Assembly: GCA_001970855.1 (NCBI GenBank)
Contig: LSSN01005510.1
Span: 1 to 12,979, forward strand
Length of the DNA stretch: 12,979 nt
Source: Smittium culicis
Lineage: Eukaryota; Kickxellomycota; Harpellomycetes; Harpellales; Legeriomycetaceae
Direction: 5' to 3'
In this document: piece by piece, positions 1 through 9,400 of the stretch
Numbering within the stretch: the stretch's first letter is position 1
How the letters are laid out: every line of letters begins with the position of its first letter
Position numbers and translations under genes: made by a program
The notes under the pieces: generated by a model
What the model was told of the DNA's origin: nothing
Seen by the model: the letters and a program-made list of their open reading frames with translations, nothing else
Database searches by the model: none

Positions 1-417
1 CTCTTGAGTTTGAGGGCGTACAATACTGTGAGCAGTTCCTTGGCGTTTATGTGCATTTTTGCCTCGTTTTGATTCCATGATCCTGAATACATGTGGGATC
101 CCACCACTATTCCCCAGGCTGTGTCGCTGGAATCCGTGAAAATTTCCAATTCGGGCGTCTCTGGCAAGAATGAGAGCCCGTTCCATGACGTCAGTTTGTT
201 CTTCCAGAACAATAGGTTCTGAATGGCAGGTTTTGTCAGGATGACTGTCGATGTCCATGATTTCAGAGTCGACAGTGATTGATTCTTTAGTTCTAGAATT
301 CGGCGAAGGATAAAGCGACCCGGCAGCAGAACAATCGACATTGATTGGGCTTTCCCAATAAAGCTCGCGAGACATCTCAACGTCGTCTTCCCAGAGCTCA
401 GTAGCTTGCTTGCTTGC
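1..417 (-). other. RNase H-like domain of the DIRS-like pol, partial
   Basis: After the frame shift at the GCTT repeat, the minus strand stays open from about 417 to the window edge. It reads through KLLSSGKTTLR, ASFIGKAQSMSIVLLPGR and LTSWNG into EIFTDSSDTAWG, then NAKELLTVLYALKL. The first Asp (GAT 132-134) in the TDSSD block and the Glu (GAA 36-38) in NAKELL fit the first two catalytic acids of the RNase H fold used by DIRS and Ty3 elements. The later catalytic Asp would lie beyond position 1. No stop was seen in this segment. The base composition is balanced, in contrast with the AT-rich DNA that fills the rest of the window. Confidence 0.8.
404..415. repeat. GCTT x3 tandem repeat causing a frameshift
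   Basis: Three GCTT units stand in tandem. On the minus strand they give AAGC AAGC AAGC inside the sequence that encodes EASK-LL. With two units the frame would join the upstream RT and the downstream RNase H, so the third unit looks like a 4-bp slippage duplication that put the two parts of pol out of frame. Confidence 0.65.
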
Positions 418-420
418 CTC

Positions 421-953
421 TCATCGAAGATCCCTAATCTTGTTTGAAGGAGCCTTGAGGGTCATTTTCCTTGTATTGATGACCATTCCCAGATACGTGT
501 TAGACTGGTATGGGGAGGTAGACGATTTCTCGTCGTTGAAATTGAACCCAAGCTTCAAGAGCTTGGAGTATATCGAGCGTGTGATTACTGCACACGCCTC
601 CTTCGTTTCCCCCATTATCAGTAGATTGTATAGGTAAGCTGAGACGCGTATCCCTTTCTTTCCGGCCCACTTTAGAACTGGGCACAAAATCTTGGTAAAT
701 ACCAACAGGCTCAGTGATAGCCCAAATGAAAGGACGCGAAACTGGAAGAATCGGCCGTTCCACTGAAAGCGGGAATACTTCCTGTAATTATTGAATACTA
801 GAATATGCATGAATGCATCTTGGAGATCTAAGGATGTGAAAATCCTTTCTGCAAATGATGCGGCAGGTAGAAGCCAGCGTCTCATTTTGATGTTTTGATC
901 CTCAACGTGTTGATTGAGCTTGCGGAGGTCCAAGACTGGTTCGAGACTTCCAG
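421..953 (-). other. Reverse transcriptase core of the DIRS-like pol, catalytically dead
   Basis: This is the longest uninterrupted stretch of the pol, about 177 codons from the frame break at the T6 run to the TGA at 421-423. It holds the palm of the RT. Motif A keeps its aspartate (GAT at 826-828 in LDLQDAF). In the motif B region, two positions that are normally proline (LPFGLS.SP) read Ser and Leu, as C-to-T change would produce. Motif C reads A-Y-L-Y-N-L-L-I where YLDDLLI is expected, so both metal-binding aspartates are replaced (Tyr codon 629-631, Asn codon 626-628). The segment has no Met near its upstream end and is an internal fragment, not a gene of its own. The two frames opposite that are open over part of this stretch are shadows. 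Confidence 0.85.
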
Positions 954-1154
954 TTTTTTCGGGATCGTGAACAGCTGGATGTAAAAACCAGGGTACTTGG
1001 GCTGTATCTCTTCGATGGATTTCTTGGCTAGGAGTTATATCACTTTGTCAGTCAAAGTTTTGCTGGCCTCCAGGCTCAATTTTCTCTTGTATCGATGCGG
1101 TTGGGACGTCAGAAGTGGCATTTTAGGGCAAGTAACTTGGCGTGGACCCGCGCA

Positions 1155-1209
1155 AAGTGCCTCCAATTTCAAAGGTGCCCTTCGGGAACCTTTGAAATTG
1201 GAGCCACTT
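1155..1209. repeat. Inverted repeat, 22-bp arms, 11-nt spacer
   Basis: The arms lie at 1155-1176 and 1188-1209 and pair over 22 positions with one mismatch (C1160 against C1204). The inner 16 bp are perfect. The spacer 1177-1187 is C-rich then G-rich and contains TTCG flanked by C and G, so a plus-strand transcript could close on a C(UUCG)G tetraloop. It lies inside the 5' part of the pol relic, at the spot where the reading frame is lost (TGA at 1169-1171 on the minus strand). It could be a fold-back duplication within pol. Confidence 0.8.
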
Positions 1210-1309
1210 CGGAATCGAGGTCGTCACGCAGAAAAAACTCAGCTGATGCTCCAATTTCTGTCATATAGATCTAGTTCCCAGAGCTGTAAACTGAAGGTTC
1301 TAGAATAGG

Positions 1310-1757
1310 ATTATGAACCATATATTCACTATGATACAAATAAATCTCCTGTATTTTAGTCAGAGCAAAACAATCTAAAAATATTGAAGTTCCCCCTTAC
1401 TTGGAGCTTTTCAGTATCTCAATTTAAAATCTCTCCTCATACAAGGGAAAAAAAACCTCCTGTAATAACTTAATTAGTGATAAAAGATCTTTTATGCTTG
1501 ATTTGACTTTAGATGAGGTAGCTGCTGATTTTTTCTGTGTCAAAAAAATGTTTCTGAAGCGATATTTTTGCTTTTTTTCTCTGCTGTTGTCATGATTGGG
1601 TAGTTTTGCCTCGGCTTTTGCTGAGTATTTATTCCAACCAGTAATATAACCACCGGTTTATACAAATATCCCCAACGCTTTTGCTGCGGATTTTTCCTTG
1701 TTAGCACTTATTCCACACTATAATTTTATTATGGCCTGAATCATTCCTATATTTTAC
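1310..1757. other. AT-rich spacer, no gene recognised
   Basis: No coding signal was found on either strand. Composition changes sharply from the pol relic at about 1310. The right part (about 1600-1757) contains two loosely similar stretches that begin TTTTGCTG followed by a T-rich segment. It could be the upstream part of the LTR-like or promoter-like segment that follows. Confidence 0.4.
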
Positions 1758-1785
1758 ATGTGTTTTGCACTGACGCAAAACACAT
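1758..1785. repeat. 11-bp perfect palindrome just upstream of a TATA-like box
   Basis: The arms ATGTGTTTTGC (1758-1768) and GCAAAACACAT (1775-1785) are perfectly complementary around a 6-nt spacer ACTGAC. The right arm runs directly into the TATA-like ACATAAATAG. The GC-containing arms and the place next to a TATA-like box suggest a factor-binding site, but this is inference from position alone. Confidence 0.6.
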
Positions 1786-1905
1786 AAATAGCCCCAGCTT
1801 TCCCTAGTTTTTGGTCTCTTCATCTGACAACAATTGTCTTCTGTTTTCTAGTCTTAGTTTTAGCTTTAAATTTTAATCTTAACTTTAATAAATTATACGT
1901 CCTCT
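1783..1905 (+). promoter_or_regulatory. Promoter/leader-like segment A, possibly from an LTR
   Basis: A TATA-like box (AAATAG at 1786-1791) is followed by CCCC and a pyrimidine-rich leader. A T/C-rich core at 1842-1868 contains TTTCTAGTCT. The same arrangement recurs at 12056-12139: the cores agree at 23 of 27 positions by hand alignment, and the box-to-core spacing is 56 nt here and 57 nt there. Both copies are in plus orientation and both run on to a CCTCT (1901-1905 here). A repeated TATA-leader unit without a gene behind it is what a solo LTR leaves. The outer ends (TG...CA, target duplication) were not found, so LTR status is a guess. Confidence 0.45.
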
Positions 1906-2627
1906 TGCCTGCAAAAGTAACACTTGGTTTACTCTTATCTTTTTTTTTAGTTGATCCTTCCCCTATCGTTCTTGACAGCTGTTACTTGAAAAAGAGCATT
2001 ATGAGTTTACGTTTCACTGTTGACTTATTGAAAAAAAAGATTCCAAAAACTCTTAATTCATTAGTAGATTTGTATCAGATTCTTCAAATTAAGTGGTTTT
2101 TATGGAAGCTCAGGACCTTTAAATATATTATCCTACCTGATTTGCGATACTAATGCGACAATTTCAGCGAATATATCTCTAATTGTGCTTTTAATTATTG
2201 ACTTCAGGGTTCTATGTAGTTTTAATAGACGCAGTATCTTGAAATACCCTGGAAATGAAGTTTATGGATCTCACTGCTAGTTCTAGGACTAGATTTATTC
2301 TACAGAGAGTTGTACCTACTTTGTTCTCCACTCTGAAAGCTGGATCATTAAGATATTCTGAGATATAGCTCATAAAACTATTCTTTGAGCAAGAATTTAT
2401 TGTTCTCTTCTTCACTTAACGGAGATCTACAGAATTCTTGTGTAATTGATGATAGTGTTTTTTCGAGTTCTGGATACAGCGTTAAATTGTATTAATAATA
2501 CTAGTAGTGTCATACGTATCCTCCAATTTTGAATTTCGTTTCCTTACTAGTAGAAGTTTTAGAAGAATTTAAGCTAATATTTTCGTTGATTTCGATTCAT
2601 TGAAGCTTGATTATTCGCTTGCTCCAT
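1905..2627 (-). pseudogene. Decayed gag-like (DIRS ORF1-like) relic
   Basis: This relic reads on the minus strand in at least three frames. Candidate start ATG is at 2627-2625. Then comes YPELEKTLSSITQEF (start near 2476) and PLSEEENNKFLL, which ends in TAG at 2380-2378 after a frame change near 2390. Next is LNDPAFRVENKVGTTLC and RVFQDTASIKTT, ending at the stop at 2214-2212. A third frame gives TIRDIFAEIVALVSQIR (from about 2186). The tail near 1905-1990 is Lys-rich with Ser and Thr. The order (acidic region, helical middle, basic tail) and the position upstream of pol in the same orientation fit the ORF1 that precedes pol in DIRS elements; resemblance to zygomycete copies is from memory. 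It is more AT-rich and more mutated than the pol to its left, so it may belong to another, older copy. The plus-strand open frame 1905-2153 is taken as its shadow. Confidence 0.5.
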
Positions 2628-2639
2628 CGTTACTACTTG

Positions 2640-5235
2640 GATTCATACAATTTTTTTTTAAATTATATTCTAAAAAAAATTTTCATGTTGAAAATCTTTA
2701 TTGTGGTTTAGCACCTTAACGAAAGAAAAGATTATGAGGTTAAAATAACAAATTAATTTACTTCTTGTATAAAAAAATATAATATATTCATTTTATTTTA
2801 TTTTTCTTTTAATTTTATCGACCTGAAATTTTCAGTTTACCATTAAAAAATAAGGTGTAAACGCTTAATATATCTTTTCTGCCATATATAATTAATATTT
2901 AACCAAGAATTTACTGTGAGAAATCTTATTTGGTAATGCGATAAATATAAATGGGTTTTATATTATTTATCATTGACTTTAGTTTCATATTGATAATTTT
3001 TTATATTTATGAAGGCTGAGGTTATTCTTTTATTTAAAAATCAAATTCTAGGATTATCATATATTTCAGTATTATTAATTTATATGGCTTTAATTATAGA
3101 ATACAAATTTCTTTTTTTTTCTATCCTTAAATAATTAAAAGAGTATTTGTAAGAAAAATTCAGTATTACACTCTAAGTTTTTTGGGGAAATTGAATAGGT
3201 TATTAAATCCCAAAACTCATAAAAACAAAATTTTTTATGGGATAAATTTATTTATGAGACATTTAAATTCATAGATTTATGATAATCATATGATAATAGA
3301 TAATAAAGTAACATTTTAACTTGGCAAATGATATGAAAAAGTATTGAATCATTAAAAAAAATCATAATTAGAAAATAAAAAATTTAAAAAAACAGTCATT
3401 TATAACACTGAATCATAAATGAAATCTACTATTTAATTAATTGATCTACTGGTAGTTTATTAGCTAATTTTAAAAAATATTATCTATTTGATAAATAGAA
3501 ATTCAAATAAAAAGCAATTCTATTGAATGACAATGTGTTAAAAGTACGATTTTTTTGTATTTATAAAATTAAAAATTACTCGATTTTGAAATATTTTAGA
3601 AATCAGCACATTGATTCTTGAACGTATTTACATAGAAAATTTTTTTATTGTTGAATTATTGCTAGAATATTTTAGATTCTCATAGATAAGCTTTGTAAAT
3701 TTTTTATAAAAATTAAGAATTCAAGTTTATATAATATTTCGCATTGAAATTTAGCCTCAATTATAAATGTTTAATTATACTAATACAATTATTTAGTAAA
3801 ATAGGGTATAATGTATTAAATTAGCTAATGCATCTACAAAACAAGCCTTGATTAAATTAACTATGTATTTATAATTAAAAAAAATAGAAAATAATTAATA
3901 ATTATAATATGTAAAATAAAACATTTATAATATATTAAGAATCAACTTTAAATCTATTTCATATAATCAAAATATTCAATCATATAAAAATATAATAAAA
4001 ATTTAATTAATAATCTTAAAAATAATCAAAATCGTACTTAGTCCAACCGCCCTCCCCCACAACAACAACACACAGAGTGTTTAAGAAAGGCGATTATAAA
4101 TTCTAAGAAATACAAATAGCACATAAAAATTTGAATATAAATTTATTAAAGTAACTATACATTCTGATTGCCAAATAAAAAAATTCAAAAAAACATAAAT
4201 TTATGGTTGGAAATTTACAGAAAAAAAGCCTTTTAATGTGCGTTTTATTTATAATCGGTGATTTTATATCTTCATAAAAAGATTATATAAATTCGATATT
4301 AAAGTATAAATTAAATAAATATGCAGGAAATTAATTTTCTTTAATATTCAGTAAATTCGTGATTTTTTATCCAAAAATCTTCAACGATAAAAAAATCAAA
4401 TAAATAAGATCTCGGCTTGTATTAAAATATAATTAATTGCGCTATTAATATTATTTGAAAAGATAAATAAATAAATAAAATTTGATAAATGAACTGTATT
4501 TTCAATAATTTGACTCACTATATAATATATGATCATTTCATCAAATATATTACATTTTTTTATGTTAATAATAATATTATCGAAATATAGAAAATCGTAA
4601 AATAATCTTCTTAGTGCTTAAGATTAAACTATGGAAAATTTTTGCAATTACGTTGCACCTAATTTGATAAAATTTCATTCTGAAGTGGTATAGTACATAC
4701 CCGAAAATAATCATTATTTGCTTTTGTGAAGCTAACAGTAGTTGAATTTTTAAAGATTTCCTTGAAGTTAAAAAATATTTATATACATTTATTTATTATG
4801 AAAGTATATATTTATTTCTGCTAGTACCAGATACATCTTTTTTTGAATTCAAAATAAAAACTAATACTAAATTAATCATCTGTGCTTTTAAAAAGATTTA
4901 ATATAAAAGTCTTAATTTCACTGATCACGATAAAGAAAAATTTTTATAACAAAAGAGAATCATAGCTAAAAGTTAAAAAAACTCTACTGGGCAATCTTTT
5001 AAATATATTAAAAAATTATTACTTTCTGACTAAATTATGGCCTTTTATTTAATTGGCTATTAAATAGTCAATATTTATAGCGAATTCGATAGTTTTTGAT
5101 ATTAAATAATTTGCTAATAATTGTCGTAGTATTTCAATAAGCCCTCTGGAATAAACTAATAGACGTCTGGGTATTGACAGATAATGTATAGCTCACCCTA
5201 AAAAAAAAAATTTAATTTTTCCATTTTGATTTCAA
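2640..5235. other. AT-rich region without recognisable genes
   Basis: Dense stops in all frames and homopolymer A/T runs fill this stretch. No RNA gene, long repeat or protein motif was recognised on either strand. The only departure is a short C-rich patch at about 4042-4070 containing GCCCTCCCCC and CAACAACAAC. Its GCCCTCCCCC 10-mer recurs in inverted orientation near 6740, with no further similarity seen around the two copies. Confidence 0.55.
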
Positions 5236-5582
5236 TTATTTCCATAGCCGACATAAAGGCGGTAAAGCCCAGCTACGTGGTTCGAGTAAGAATTTAAAAA
5301 GAATTTTATCCTTTTTGAGAGGCAATTTTCTGGAGCTCCTACTATACAGTCTTCGCGCTTGCCAAACTAATTTATATTTTAATTTTTCTTCCCTCTTGCT
5401 TTTTTTTCTTTTATTTAATTTAATTTTCCTACTGGCTAATTCCCGGTAGTGTAAACTATCTTATACAGTACACTCTTTTAATAAACCTTATAAACATTTT
5501 AAACAATCCAAGAAAGACTAACTCCTCTTGTGTCTATATAATTACTTCCCATCCATCTTCTTTGTCACCACTAAAATAAAGC

Positions 5583-5635
5583 CGCAATGGATATGTTGAA
5601 ATTCTTGCCATCTTCAACCCCTCTCATCCATTGCG
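5583..5635. repeat. Nested stem-loop spanning the ATG at 5587
   Basis: CGCAATGGAT (5583-5592) and ATCCATTGCG (5626-5635) form a perfect 10-bp stem. Inside it, GTTGAA (5595-5600) and TTCAAC (5613-5618) form a second 6-bp stem around a 12-nt loop. The side bulges are AT on the left and CCCTCTC on the right. A transcript would fold into a long, bulged hairpin. Whether it is transcribed is unknown. Confidence 0.6.
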
Positions 5636-5661
5636 AACTAAGAGGTCAGTCAAAAAACTAA
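5587..5661 (+). CDS. Very short ORF, unknown, possibly the start of a broken gene
   Basis: A 24-codon frame begins MDMLKFLPSSTPL and ends at TAA (5659-5661), just after an A6 run at 5652-5657. The ATG has G at -3 and G at +4, a fair eukaryotic start context, and follows a promoter-like, pyrimidine-rich stretch. Both other plus-strand frames stay open beyond the A6 run, one to about 5750 and one to about 5778. One of them contains YGLGAEAGGLPIRQN and the other MAWVPKQEVYPSDK. A slip in the A6 run could therefore have cut a reading frame of some 55-65 codons. No family was recognised. It may be chance, since the start codon also lies inside a stem-loop. Confidence 0.2.
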   Translation: MDMLKFLPSSTPLIHCELRGQSKN

Positions 5662-5799
5662 GACACCACCAGTCAGTATACGATATGATACTAGATATGG
5701 CCTGGGTGCCGAAGCAGGAGGTCTACCCATCCGACAAAACTTACAAATAATGTTAGCTACGCAAAAAAAGCTAAAATAGCGAGAGAAAATAATATATAA

Positions 5800-7830
5800 T
5801 CGGCATTTTACACCTTTACAATTCTATGATTATTGATTTTGAAAAAGATGCTTATTTAATGTATATATATTTTTATATAACTTTAATTTAGGCATCAATA
5901 TTAAACATAATTTCTTATTCAGAGAATAATAAACTTAAATTATTAATAAAATGATTAATTTAGTTTTCGAATCAAGCCATTTTTAAGAATATCGCTTTTT
6001 TCCTATTTTATAAATATAATTTTCTAATCGAGTTCAATTATTGGAAATTTCTAGATATTATAGCATAAATTTAATAAATCGCATACCAAACCACATTAAA
6101 TTTACTAAATTTTTAAATTTATTCGCCAATAAGCACCAGAAATATACTTTATTGTATTTATTAAAAATAAATATGTTATTTTAGTGATATTGTATTCATA
6201 TTATATAACAAACCTATCATTTACTAAATATAAAAATAGAAATACCATTAAAAAAGGCGAATTTTTAGTACATGCAGTTACGCGCTATACATAAATACAA
6301 TTTTATAAAGAGTATTTATGCAACTGATATAAAAATTGGAGAATATTTTTAATAATCTTTAGAATGCCATAAACCCTGAATAGTTTTAGAACACAAATAA
6401 CAAAATTTTATAAAATATTATTAAAAATATATATAAATTATAAACTAGCTTTAAATGGAAATTATTGGATATATTTATTATATATTGTTAGATTTAAATT
6501 TCATTTTTGTAGTTATAATTAAAGTATGAGAAATTTAGTTAATAAATTATTTGTTGATTTTTTTTGTTTTGATTTTATCCTTTTTATTGAAGTTTGTTCA
6601 TAAGTAATTAATAATTATGGATTTTTTGAGAGATTTTAAAAAGGACTAAGACCAAAACAATCAATGATAGAGATTTAGATTTATTCTAGTTCAAAATTCG
6701 CGGTAAAAAAAAATTAAATTAAATTTAAAAGTAAACGGAAAGGGGGAGGGCAAACAAAAAATAATTCTCAGTCAACGAATAATTAATTTTTAATTGATGT
6801 GAAATTACTATTTTTTTATTTATTCTTAATATGTATTCCATTTTATAAGAAAAACCTATAATTTAGCTTTTTTTTATATTCTTAGAGCTTTATAATTTTG
6901 TAGTTTTATTTCTAAACAGTGTTATATAAAAAATTTAATATAAAAGTGTAAATTAGTGGAACTAATATTCACTTTGGAGTCAGCCCCAATTTAGAATAAT
7001 TAAATTAACTAATTGTAAATAAATACTTAAATAAACATATTGTAAAAAAATTCCTTTTTATGGGGTTATTTAAAAAATTTTTTTATAGCTAATAATAATA
7101 ATTTTCATTTTTTTAGGTGTTAAGTCGTATATATAATTTTATCTTTATCAAACTGTTAAAAAGATTCAAAATATTTCAATTGAAATTAATTTATACCCAA
7201 TTGTTTATAAACACACTTCTGATGTTTTTTAGATGGTCTTAGACAATAAACTTTTACTCATAGCATCCAACTTATATTTAAAGCTCTCTACGATCTAAAT
7301 CTATTATATATATATTTTCTATAACATATTTATTAATTTCAAAAATTTAAAATGTAAATAAGATTGATTTTTGATTAATTATTTAATTCAGGTAATCCAG
7401 ACCTAGGAATCTATCTTTTATTTCAAAAAATGCTATATTATTTTTAATATTAATCACTTTTAAAATTTAACTCGAAACTACATCACAATATTTTCTAGCT
7501 CTTAAGCAGTCATAAAAACAATGTATATTATCCTCAATCAAAAATTCACTTAGCGAAGATTGTATTTAATATTTATTTATCGTTTTTAATCAATACATGG
7601 GCTCTAATTTCTGTGTAATACTCAGATTATTTTATGAGAAATTTTTTATGATATATATCTTAAATTAGTAAATTATAGTAATATTTTTATAAAAATAATA
7701 AATTTTAAAATTTTTGAATATGAATTTGTATTCAAATATATTGCAATTAGTATATATCTGGGCTAAAATAGTCAATTAAAATGAGCTGTAATTCGCATAT
7801 ACGCTCCATAAGTAATTGGGTAGCGCATTC
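5800..7830. other. AT-rich region without recognisable genes
   Basis: Stops are frequent in all six frames and no motif, RNA gene or long repeat was recognised. A purine-rich patch AAAGGGGGAGGGC near 6740 stands out. It could be a relic polypurine tract, but no LTR end follows it. Confidence 0.5.
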
Positions 7831-7834
7831 AAAG

Positions 7835-7895
7835 TATATATTATATTATATTATATTATATTATATTATATTATATTATATTATATTATATATTA
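7835..7895. repeat. (TTATA)10 microsatellite
   Basis: Ten uninterrupted copies of the pentamer TTATA occupy 7841-7890, with partial units on each side (TATATA before, TATTA after). The absence of interruptions suggests a recently active, probably length-variable repeat. Confidence 0.95.
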
Positions 7896-7899
7896 TGGT

Positions 7900-9035
7900 A
7901 GTTATTATTACCTTTGTTAATTTCCCCCGGTTTGATAGTTAAAAGTTGTTAGTAAGGATCTATAATATTATTTTTAAATATAATATAATATGAGTTGATT
8001 TCTACTAAAAATCGGAAGAATCTTTTCTTTTTAATGCTCTAATAAATTAGACAAATTATTATTAAATAAAAATGCTAATAAAAAGACATGATTTAATTTA
8101 AATTTCCAGTGGGGTTTTTTATACCATAAGATGAAAAATTCGCAGTTGGAATAGCCTTTTCCTTGCATTCAGCAGGAATTATAGTATAATTATTTAAATG
8201 AATATATTCTAATATGTAAGTGTTTATGTTGCAAATATTAAGCTAGATTTTTGTCTTTTTATTTTATTTATATTATATAAATCAATTAATGTGGGATAAC
8301 TAACTGTTTAAATTAATCATTTATTAAAAAATAAAGACTGGGTGTTAGTTTAAAGTTTGATATATTTTTTGAATTATTTTAATATAAATTGGTTCAATAT
8401 AGAGTAAATGAGCAATGTATCTGGAAAATGAATAAATGAAACTATTATTAGAAGATATTTTAAATAAAAGAGGAAATTTGCGCGACTTGAGGCTTTTTTT
8501 GGGAAGGGGAGTATTATGATACAAGATAATGATAGATAATTAGCAAATAAGGTTGTAAATAAACTTATTAGTTAATTATTTGAATAGTATATAAAAAAAT
8601 CTTCCAAATAAAAAAAGTAAACATAAAAATGGAGAAAAATAAAATTATACTTTTCAATCTGAAAATTGGGCTTCATTTAAATAACAAATAAAAAAACTAG
8701 GAAGATATCTTTAGTTATAGAAATAAAACTTTGGGTATGAAATGTTAAAGTATAGAGAATGAGGTTAAGATAATAAGTTGAATATCTATAAATAGTTAAG
8801 CGCTAGATTGATTATACCGCGTTAATATCATCTAAAGTAACATAATACGCCCCAATTGAAACTAAATAATCATAAAAAAGTTACTATTGCTTTAAATAAT
8901 GATAACTTTTTATATAAATTTTTAAAATTACGACATTTTATAATAGAGTATTTTGAACATTCCTTTATGCTTTTTTATTGTAATGACATAATTTTAATTT
9001 TATCGTTAGAATAATTGTGGAAGCTGATTCTGAAC
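7900..9035. other. AT-rich region, no gene recognised; place where the 5' part of the LINE would lie
   Basis: The endonuclease domain of a Tad1-like LINE would be expected upstream of the RT that begins near 9095. I looked for its usual motifs (GDFN, SDH, QET) and could not find them. The element is either 5'-truncated, as is common for LINEs, or too decayed to read here. A G-rich patch (GGGAAGGGGAG near 8500) is the only unusual composition. Confidence 0.4.
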
Positions 9036-9039
9036 ATTC

Positions 9040-9064
9040 ATTATTTGGCGATCTGCCAAATAAT
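9040..9064. repeat. 10-bp perfect stem-loop
   Basis: ATTATTTGGC (9040-9049) and GCCAAATAAT (9055-9064) pair perfectly around the 5-nt loop GATCT. It lies just upstream of the readable start of the LINE relic. It is short and mostly AT, but the GGC/GCC closing pairs make it stand out. Function unknown; chance is possible. Confidence 0.5.
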
Positions 9065-9238
9065 AGCAAGAGTGCTAATAAATTAGCTGGTTAGACACTA
9101 TTTCTTATCTAATTTTTCATCCGAATGAAAGTCAGATTTTTGTTTGCTCAAATTATCTAAAAAAATACAAGGGAGAAGTATATATATTTAGATGAAAAAT
9201 TACATATAAATAAGGGTAAAATATCCTCTTTTGAAAAA

Positions 9239-9400
9239 GGTTTCAAGCCTACTGTGAGGTAATCCTATGTCTCCAATTTTATAGGATATTGTAGCTGAAT
9301 CAATTCTTTTAGTATTAAGAAAATACCTTGTAAGTATTGACATACCAGGTCAAAAAATAAAGGCATTAGCATTATCCGATGATATTTTATATAAGAAACA
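9239..9400 (+). other. RT motifs B and C of the LINE relic
   Basis: GFKPTVR (9239-9259) corresponds to the residues before the Q-G-D-P of motif B. A few bases appear to be missing here, because the next frame begins at the Gly codon 9258-9260. Motif B reads GNPMSPIL, with Asp replaced by Asn and a TAG (9282-9284) where Phe or Tyr is usual. The catalytic motif reads L-S-D-D (9372-9383) in place of YADD/FADD, so both aspartates are kept. Motif A should lie just upstream of 9095. An SWLD-like reading at 9085-9096 is a possible remnant, but I would not rely on it. Confidence 0.8.

Larger units (their letters stand above)
1..1264 (-). pseudogene. DIRS-like retrotransposon pol (RT-RNase H), 5' region to RNase H, broken and cut by window edge
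   Basis: This is a reverse transcriptase followed by RNase H, the replication enzyme of a tyrosine-recombinase (DIRS-type) retrotransposon. Reading down the minus strand: a possible start ATG at 1264-1262; a PGFY..LF.IPKK block near 960-1000; VLDLRKLNQHV near 905-936; RT motif A LDLQDAF at 811-831; FQFRVLSFGLS near 715-750; the motif C position at 617-640; LGMVI near 475-490; then ASFIGKAQ and an RNase H-like TDSSD and NAKELL. This block order and the PGFY/LDLRKLN wording resemble DIRS pols rather than Ty1, Ty3 or LINE pols. The reading frame is broken by TAA at 1035-1037, by a lost base in or beside the T6 run at 954-959, by TGA at 421-423 and by an extra GCTT unit at 404-415. Further frame changes fall in the N-terminal part, 1080-1200. 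The methyltransferase and tyrosine recombinase expected downstream would lie left of the window. Confidence 0.85.
5240..5780. other. Island richer in G+C within AT-rich DNA
   Basis: The stretch contains GC-containing words that are absent from the flanks: AAGGCGGTAAAGCCCAGC near 5257, TTCCCGGTAG near 5440, and GCCTGGGTGCCGAAGCAGG near 5700. From about 5460 it looks like a promoter followed by a leader: a TATAA near 5489, pyrimidine-rich DNA at 5520-5570, then an ATG in a fair context at 5587. No known gene was recognised. It may be what is left of a younger insertion or of a transcribed unit. Confidence 0.4.

Noticed and set aside
410..1308. Plus-strand open frames 410-637 and 997-1308, and minus-strand frame 500-763
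   Set aside because: They overlap the DIRS-like pol in other frames and read as nothing recognisable; shadows of pol.
1905..2153. 82-codon plus-strand open frame
   Set aside because: It lies opposite the gag-like relic, has no recognisable motif, and its Lys/Leu-rich make-up is what AT-rich DNA gives.
5245..5300. tRNA-like or SINE head (GGTTCGAGTAAG resembles a B box)
   Set aside because: No matching A box at the right distance and no acceptor stem or cloverleaf could be drawn.
4048..6752. GCCCTCCCCC 10-mer near 4050 inverted near 6740, as possible ends of one element
   Set aside because: No similarity extends beyond the 10-mer and no target duplication was seen.
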